Positions 58,646 through 64,000 of a stretch of DNA of 64,000 nucleotides are shown here, piece after piece. The stretch is from Acinetobacter nectaris CIP 110549 (GTDB taxonomy: Bacteria; Pseudomonadota; Gammaproteobacteria; Pseudomonadales; Moraxellaceae): NCBI RefSeq assembly GCF_000488215.1, contig NZ_KI530712.1:124001-188000 (forward strand), in the 5' to 3' direction. The notes under the pieces are model-generated. The model was not told the DNA's origin, ran no database searches, and saw only the letters and a list, made by a program, of their open reading frames with translations. The stretch's first letter is position 1. Each line of letters opens with the position of its first letter. The translations under genes were made by a program, and so were the position numbers.

Positions 58646-60712
58646 ATGGACATGCAAAATATTTCATCTGAGGTTGACCGTTTTATAAAAATAAAAAACT
58701 TATTAAGTACGTTTATAGAAAAGCATGATTTCCGTCGTGTGAATCAGTACTATCAAGTCATTTATCAGAATAATTTAAAGTATATTGAGAAATATGATCT
58801 TCCATTGTATGAAGATGCCGTCTTGCTGAGAAGTTTTGATATTTTATTTTCTAATTTTGATTTAGATCAAGAGTCTTATCTTCAGCTATTGAATACATGG
58901 GTAATGGCTGATGAAGGGTTTTTAATTTGTATTCTTTTAGGGGACTATTGGGTGGAAGCTGCAATACAGTATGATTATAATAACTCAGATTTTAGTGAGA
59001 TAAGAAAACTTTTTGTTGGTGTAAGTACGTATTGGTATTTAAAGGCTTTAGAGCATAATATTTTTGCGCCTGATATTTATATTTCTTTAATGGACTTATA
59101 TGAAAAAACATTAGAAGTTTGTGATTTAAGAAAAATATATAAGGATTATGCTTTTAATGTAGGTGAGTATTCAAATCAGGCATTAAATATTTTTTATCAA
59201 CAATTGGGTGAGCTTCCTTCTAGAGTACCACTACGTTTAGCACTCAGAGAACCTGTAGATGAAGAGTACAATCAGCCTAGTCTTTATTGGTTTAATCTAA
59301 GTATTGAGCGTCAGGTGTCAGTGATGGCTTTTTCTCGTTACTGTTCTAATTTACTTCATAAATATAATGGTAATTATAGAGAGGTTGATCTTTTTTTATA
59401 TCAAGATATTTGTCAAAAACAATCTCATTTGCTATTACAGCAAATTTATTATCTTCGTTATATTCACGAATTTAAGCAAATATTTTCCTCTTCAGAGGGA
59501 TTATATCTAGAAAAAATAAAAAATGCTCAAGAATTAATCGGATATTTTAATACATTGGTTTTGTCGAAAAGACAAATGGTTGACTGTTATGTTCAACAAA
59601 TTTTATTTTATCAAGCATATTTAGACAGTGAGTGTGTTGAAACATCAGAAAAAGCGCAAATAAAACAGAAAATATATCAACTCGCGCAAAGTATTGTATT
59701 GGATTACGCTCCAGAATTTCAAAGCGAGGTGTCTTTACACCATGCTTTTTTAAAACAGCTTATTTTATTATTTTCAGATAAAACTTTACCTTTCATAGAT
59801 GATGCTCATCTTCGAGGGAAAGTATTGTCATTAATTTGTATATGGCAATATAACATTAGCTTTATGACGTTAAGCCTCGCACTATTGGATGTACCAGATT
59901 GGGGAGTAGATCAAGACCTTCAAATTAGTTTTGAAAAAATTTGGCAAAAGAGAGCGCACCATCAATTTAATGCGCAATTAGAAGAAGCATGGCAATATTT
60001 ATTATTGAGTGGTGAGTATGACGCTTTAATAAAACAGCTTATACAGTTTGCAAATGCAGGACATACACCAAGTATGATGCATTTGTTTAGCCTTTATTCA
60101 GGAAAACTTTTTCATTTTAATGTACCCCAATATATTAATTTAAAGCATGCCCAAGATTGGTTGGAAAAAGCACTTTTATGTAAGGATACAAATGCTTTAA
60201 TGATTCAAGGACAAAGACTTTTAGAAAAGAGTCTAGATGAACTAAATGAAGAGATGAGAATACACTTTGCAGAAGAGGCTTTTAAATACTTAGAAGAAGT
60301 AGTTCACCATAACTTAGTTCAAGCTGAAGTGAGTTATGGACATGCAAAATTTATATTGCAAGATGAACATGAAAAAACATTGCTGCTTCAATTTTACTTT
60401 CCTACATTGTTAGAAAAATATAAATTTAATAAAGCTATACTTGCGCAAATAGCATATATTTATGCTTACGCAGCATATTACGGGTTAGGAATAGAAAGAA
60501 ATCTTTACTTAGCTTATTATTGGGGGGGTAATGCGGTTTCTTTAGACCCAGTGAATGAGCGTTATCAAATATTGTATGCAAATTTAATTCAACCCACAGG
60601 TTGGTTTATGAAAAAAATACAGTATAAGAAAAGAATAAAAGTCTCTAGAGGTAATCTACCACTATGGATGAAACAGACGATTCCTATTTTTGAGCGACAT
60701 TTGGTATTTTAA
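58646..60712 (+). CDS. Large uncharacterised helical-repeat-like protein (688 residues)
   Basis: No signal peptide or membrane segment. Predicted almost wholly alpha-helical, rich in Leu, Tyr, Gln and Phe, with Sel1/TPR-like pairs near the end (AYIYAYAAYYGLGIERNLYL, then AYYWGGNAVSLDP). The segment GDYWVEAAIQYDYNN near 105-119 recalls DUF4034-type proteins of Acinetobacter, but I cannot confirm that. Start at 58646 or two codons later. It has its own AT-rich codon usage (TTA/ATT-heavy) and follows clpB after a terminator. Function unknown. Confidence 0.7.
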   Translation: MDMQNISSEVDRFIKIKNLLSTFIEKHDFRRVNQYYQVIYQNNLKYIEKYDLPLYEDAVLLRSFDILFSNFDLDQESYLQLLNTWVMADEGFLICILLGDYWVEAAIQYDYNNSDFSEIRKLFVGVSTYWYLKALEHNIFAPDIYISLMDLYEKTLEVCDLRKIYKDYAFNVGEYSNQALNIFYQQLGELPSRVPLRLALREPVDEEYNQPSLYWFNLSIERQVSVMAFSRYCSNLLHKYNGNYREVDLFLYQDICQKQSHLLLQQIYYLRYIHEFKQIFSSSEGLYLEKIKNAQELIGYFNTLVLSKRQMVDCYVQQILFYQAYLDSECVETSEKAQIKQKIYQLAQSIVLDYAPEFQSEVSLHHAFLKQLILLFSDKTLPFIDDAHLRGKVLSLICIWQYNISFMTLSLALLDVPDWGVDQDLQISFEKIWQKRAHHQFNAQLEEAWQYLLLSGEYDALIKQLIQFANAGHTPSMMHLFSLYSGKLFHFNVPQYINLKHAQDWLEKALLCKDTNALMIQGQRLLEKSLDELNEEMRIHFAEEAFKYLEEVVHHNLVQAEVSYGHAKFILQDEHEKTLLLQFYFPTLLEKYKFNKAILAQIAYIYAYAAYYGLGIERNLYLAYYWGGNAVSLDPVNERYQILYANLIQPTGWFMKKIQYKKRIKVSRGNLPLWMKQTIPIFERHLVF

Positions 60713-60786
60713 AGCAATTTATGCTGTCAATTTACCGATGAAAATCAATTAAATTTTTAGATTATTTTGCATGGCATACGAGAAAA

Positions 60787-61446
60787 ATGATTTTTTATTG
60801 TCTTGTTCTGATTAAGTTTATTATTGGATTTTTCATTGTTATTGTTCATTTGAATATCTCAGGAAAAACACAACTTTCTCAAATGACACCAGTCGACTTT
60901 ATTGGAAACTTTGTATTGGGAGGAATTATTGGTGGTGTTATTTATACGCAGGCGATTCCTCTCTATGAATATATTTTGGTACTTTTAATCGGCGTTTGTT
61001 TGATTTCTGTTCTTAATTATATTTCTAAGCATGTATATTTACTGAGAAATTTTACTATTGGTGAGCCTATACCTATTATAAAAAATAGTAATTTTCTAAT
61101 GAATAATATTTTAAAAAAGAAAAATAAGATTGATATTATTAATATTATTTCACAACTGCATTCGCAAGGAATATATTCTTTTGAAGAAGTATATTATGCA
61201 CAAATTGAGCCGAATGGTCAGCTCACTGTCATCTGTGACCCTTCAAAAATGCCTTCAGTTATTCTTATTAAAGAAGGTACTTTAAGAACCAATGAACTAG
61301 AGCATATTAAAAAAAATGAATATTGGTTGATGATGCAAATTGCTCAGTTCAACTTAGATTTAGAAGATATATTTATTGCGGAATTTTGGAATAAGAAGTT
61401 ACGTTTTATCTTAAATGATGGTTCTGTACATGAAAAGATGATCTAG
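60787..61446 (+). CDS. DUF421 (YetF/YcaP-like) membrane protein
   Basis: A 219-residue protein with three N-terminal helices (MTPVDFIGNFVLGGIIGGVI at about 34-53 is the family hallmark) and a soluble C-terminal domain with QLHSQGIYSFEEVYYAQIEP. YetF-type proteins have been linked to cell-surface and spore biology in Bacillus; the role in Gram-negatives is unknown. It follows the 688-residue protein by 74 bp and could share its promoter. Its stop codon is inside the terminator stem. Confidence 0.88.
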   Translation: MIFYCLVLIKFIIGFFIVIVHLNISGKTQLSQMTPVDFIGNFVLGGIIGGVIYTQAIPLYEYILVLLIGVCLISVLNYISKHVYLLRNFTIGEPIPIIKNSNFLMNNILKKKNKIDIINIISQLHSQGIYSFEEVYYAQIEPNGQLTVICDPSKMPSVILIKEGTLRTNELEHIKKNEYWLMMQIAQFNLDLEDIFIAEFWNKKLRFILNDGSVHEKMI

Positions 61447-61468
61447 TATTTCACTAGACCATCTTTTT
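61434..61468. terminator. Terminator after the DUF421 gene
   Basis: AAAGATGaTCTAG-TATTTCA-CTAGAcCATCTTT (one mismatch) with T5. The DUF421 stop codon is within it, and the alpha/beta hydrolase gene ends just downstream on the other strand. Confidence 0.75.
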
Positions 61469-61475
61469 ATATGCA

Positions 61476-62306
61476 TTATTGTTGAATAAAAGCCAATAAA
61501 TCTTTATTAATTGTTTCAGCTTCTGTGGTTGGCATACCATGAGGAAATTCTGTATACATGATGAGTGAGCTATTCGGTAATAGGTCAGCAGATTTGAGAC
61601 CAGATACTTCATATGGAACAATTTGATCATCTTTACTGTGCATGACAAGTACAGGGATTGTGAGTGACTTTAAGTGTGAGGTGAAGTCCGTCTGAGAGAA
61701 GGCAACAATACCATCATAATGTGCTTTTGCACCGCCCATCATACCTTGTCGCCACCAATTTAATATAATTGCTTCTGATGGTTTTGCACCTTCTTTGTTG
61801 TATCCATAAAATGGCCCAGAAGCGATGCTGTAGTAAAACTCAGAGCGATTGGTTGCTAGATTTTTTTGAAAGTCATCAAAAACCGCTTTTGGTACACCAT
61901 TTGGGTTTTTATCTGTCTGTATAAGGAGTGGGGGAACTGCGGCAATCAGTACAGCTTTCGATGCTCTTTCCTGACCATATTTATTTAGATAATAAACAAC
62001 TTCACCACCACCTGTAGAATGTCCAATGTGAGTCGCTTTATCAATTTTTAAACCGCTAATCACGGCATCTACATCATCTGCATAGTGTTCCATATCATGC
62101 CCATCGGATACTTGTGTAGAGCGTCCATGTCCTCTGCGGTCATGTGCAATAACACGGAAACCTTGACCTACAAAGAAAAGAAGCTGGTTGTCCCAGTCAT
62201 CTGAACTTAATGGCCAACCATGATGAAAAAATAGCACAGGTGCATCGCGAGGTCCCCAGTCTTTATAAAAAATTTGTATGTTATCTTTAGTTGTTATATA
62301 GCTCAT
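61476..62306 (-). CDS. Alpha/beta hydrolase, non-heme chloroperoxidase/esterase-like
   Basis: A 276-residue serine hydrolase. The nucleophile elbow is GHSTGGGEV at about 95-103, with Asp in HSKDDQIVP and His in FPHGMPTTEA completing the triad. The oxyanion motif HHGWPLSSDDWDNQ precedes. Sequences like this are annotated as arylesterase or bacterial chloroperoxidase; perhydrolase activity is known for relatives. Monocistronic and convergent with the DUF421 gene. Confidence 0.9.
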   Translation of the reverse strand: MSYITTKDNIQIFYKDWGPRDAPVLFFHHGWPLSSDDWDNQLLFFVGQGFRVIAHDRRGHGRSTQVSDGHDMEHYADDVDAVISGLKIDKATHIGHSTGGGEVVYYLNKYGQERASKAVLIAAVPPLLIQTDKNPNGVPKAVFDDFQKNLATNRSEFYYSIASGPFYGYNKEGAKPSEAIILNWWRQGMMGGAKAHYDGIVAFSQTDFTSHLKSLTIPVLVMHSKDDQIVPYEVSGLKSADLLPNSSLIMYTEFPHGMPTTEAETINKDLLAFIQQ

Positions 62307-62418
62307 GTTGTACTCCTTCGTTATTTTAACTTTTAAATATTTTTATATAAGGAATAGGTTACAACAAACTTCTTTCAGTTCTCTTTACATCGCCATTATT
62401 ATTTTGTGTAGAGGTTGT

Positions 62419-62452
62419 AAAAAGCCGAATCAGTTGATTCGGCTTTTTTTAT
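62419..62452 (-). terminator. Terminator of rlmL
   Basis: AAGCCGAATCA-GT-TGATTCGGCTT with A/T tracts on both sides, just after the rlmL stop codon. Confidence 0.85.
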
Positions 62453-62455
62453 TAT

Positions 62456-64000
62456 TTATACAGAGAAATGTCTAATTTTCCATGAGCGATGGATTTTTTG
62501 GTTACGTTTGAAATCTTGCCCAATTGTTTCATTGGTAATTTCAACAACATCGAACATACCTTCGATTTCTTCATCCATCTCAAAGCCACGGTAGTTATTT
62601 GAGAAATATAACGTACCATCTGTCGTTAAACGATTCATCGCACGTTTAAGTAAAGACAAATGGTCACGTTGTATATCAAATGTGCCGTAGAACTTCTTAG
62701 AGTTAGAGAAGGTTGGTGGATCAATAAAGATGAGATCATATTGCTCATGACCTTCTTTGAGCCAATCGAAGCAATCGCTAGCAAAGAACATATGTTGTTC
62801 ATCTGCATGGTCTACAGTCAAACCATTTAAAACAAAGTTCTCTTTAGACCAGTTTAAATACGTGTTTGAAAGGTCAACACTGGTTGTACTCGCAGCACCA
62901 CCTAAAGCAGCATGTAAGCTAGCTGTGGATGTATAGCTATATAAGTTCAGGAAGTGTTTTCCTTTGGCTTCTTGTGCAATACGTAAACGCATTTGACGAT
63001 GGTCTAAGAACAGACCTGTATCTAGATAGTCTGTTAAGTTGACTAAAAGGTTGGCACGACCTTCTTTAACTACAAAGCGTTTAGATGCAGTGCTTTGTTT
63101 TTCATATTGAGTTTTACCCGATTGGCGCGCACGTGTCTTAATGAATATGGCATCACGGTTAAGACCTGTGACAGCACGAATGGCAGCCAGTGCAAGGTTA
63201 AAACGTTTTTTTGCTTTTTCAGGGTCGATTTGTTTTGGTGGTGCATATTCTTGAACATGTAAACGGTCGCCGTATAGGTCAACTGCAACATTGAAGTCAG
63301 GCAAGTCTGCATCATATAAACGTAGACAATAGATGCCTTCATTCACAGCCCACTTTTTCAAAGCTGTCATATTCTTTTGCAAGCGGTTGGCAAAGTCCTG
63401 CGCACCTTCAATTTCAACAGGTTGACTAGACCATTTAGCAAGGAATGGCTGATTGTTTAGCAGTGGTTTGATTTGCCCAAAACGCGTATAAATTGGTAAT
63501 TTACCATTCATTAAACGTAATGTTTGCGTTGCATCAAATGCCAGTACATCGGCCTGTTCAATTTGTGCAGCAATAACCGCAGCATGTTGGTTAGGGAAAG
63601 CCTTTTGAAGTAAAGCAGAAATACCTAAATATAATGCGCGATTTGATGCTTTGTCACCTAAACGCTCACCGTAAGGTGGGTTGGTCACAATAAATGCTTT
63701 TTCATCGGTTTCTAAATTAAAAGCAGGCCAGTCCGCTAGTGTACGTTCTTCAATTTTAATGTTATCTAAAATACCTTCAAAACCTGCTGCAATAAGGTTT
63801 TGTCGAGTTGCTTTTACAGCATCCCAATCGGCATCATATGCATAGAATTTCGGTAATGGTTTTTCGAGTGCATCATGATGTCTTTGTGTAGCTTCTGCTT
63901 TTAAACTCATCCAAAGCTCATGGTCATGACCATGCCAACCATTGAAACCAAATCGTCTTACTAAACCGGGTGCACGGTCGGTCAGAATCATGAGTGATTC
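62456..64000 (-). CDS. rlmL: 23S rRNA (guanine-N2)-methyltransferase RlmL/RlmK, C-terminal part
   Basis: About 514 residues are visible; the N-terminus lies beyond the right edge. The RlmL half shows its methylase motif IVTNPPYGERLG. The RlmK half follows, with VKEGRANLLVNLTDYLDTGL, the SAM site FLNLYSYTSTASLHAALGGA and the catalytic motif LIFIDPPTFSNSKKF. The fused enzyme methylates G2445 (N2) and G2069 (N7) of 23S rRNA in E. coli. The usual length of about 700 implies some 200 residues missing, including the THUMP domain. Confidence 0.94.
   Translation of the reverse strand, partial: ESLMILTDRAPGLVRRFGFNGWHGHDHELWMSLKAEATQRHHDALEKPLPKFYAYDADWDAVKATRQNLIAAGFEGILDNIKIEERTLADWPAFNLETDEKAFIVTNPPYGERLGDKASNRALYLGISALLQKAFPNQHAAVIAAQIEQADVLAFDATQTLRLMNGKLPIYTRFGQIKPLLNNQPFLAKWSSQPVEIEGAQDFANRLQKNMTALKKWAVNEGIYCLRLYDADLPDFNVAVDLYGDRLHVQEYAPPKQIDPEKAKKRFNLALAAIRAVTGLNRDAIFIKTRARQSGKTQYEKQSTASKRFVVKEGRANLLVNLTDYLDTGLFLDHRQMRLRIAQEAKGKHFLNLYSYTSTASLHAALGGAASTTSVDLSNTYLNWSKENFVLNGLTVDHADEQHMFFASDCFDWLKEGHEQYDLIFIDPPTFSNSKKFYGTFDIQRDHLSLLKRAMNRLTTDGTLYFSNNYRGFEMDEEIEGMFDVVEITNETIGQDFKRNQKIHRSWKIRHFSV

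Overview
The window is an AT-rich gammaproteobacterial chromosome segment. Its gene set and protein sequences look like Acinetobacter or a very close Moraxellaceae relative. Supporting points are an 83-residue CsrA with a long tail, a Vfr-type Crp, the hisZ-purA pair, a ZrlA-like zinc-regulated lipoprotein, and an rpsF-rpsR-rplI operon without priB. Species cannot be fixed from sequence alone. Almost everything is core genome. I see no prophage, insertion sequence, integron, CRISPR array or secretion locus.

Layout. 1-6.1 kb (mostly minus): start of an MltB-like transglycosylase, rodA, an unknown protein, a translationally coupled ABC exporter plus queF, tRNA-Arg(CCG), and an ExoX-like exonuclease. 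6.4-14 kb: glyA, a small secreted protein, mnmG, a WYL regulator, dnaB, and rplI-rpsR-rpsF. 14.2-19.1 kb: the cytochrome bo3 oxidase operon cyoABCDE. 19.3-25.3 kb: a GYF/RDD membrane protein, ppsA divergent from its regulator ppsR, then folE2 and a ZrlA-like M15 lipoprotein, each behind a near-identical Zur-box palindrome. 25.6-33.7 kb: an MFS permease, prfA-prmC, an NCS2 purine permease with adenine deaminase, cytochrome b561, a lipoprotein overlapping rnhB, and csrA. 33.9-43.5 kb: lysC, alaS, a GAPDH/E4PDH-type dehydrogenase, azlCD with a divergent Lrp-type regulator, hisZ and purA.

43.6-48.5 kb is the least ordinary part. It holds a probable magnesium locus on the minus strand: an outer-membrane-like protein, then MgtA, then MgtC. 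A roughly 295-nt structured leader with a 21-codon upstream ORF precedes it, flanked by about 370 bp of extremely AT-rich DNA. 48.5-64 kb: an M48 peptidase lipoprotein, an aldo/keto reductase, Crp/Vfr, OsmC, an M23 peptidase, a Fur-boxed TonB siderophore receptor, a frameshifted nucleotidyltransferase pseudogene, clpB behind a sigma-32-type promoter, a large unknown helical protein, a DUF421 protein, an alpha/beta hydrolase and the 3' two-thirds of rlmL.

Regulatory DNA is readable. Many gene ends carry strong intrinsic hairpins, often shared by convergent genes. Zur, Fur and sigma-32 sites sit where the downstream genes predict. The best candidates for undescribed biology are the mgt leader/uORF with its outer-membrane gene and a possible short RNA upstream of the purine permease. 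Both are inferences from sequence.
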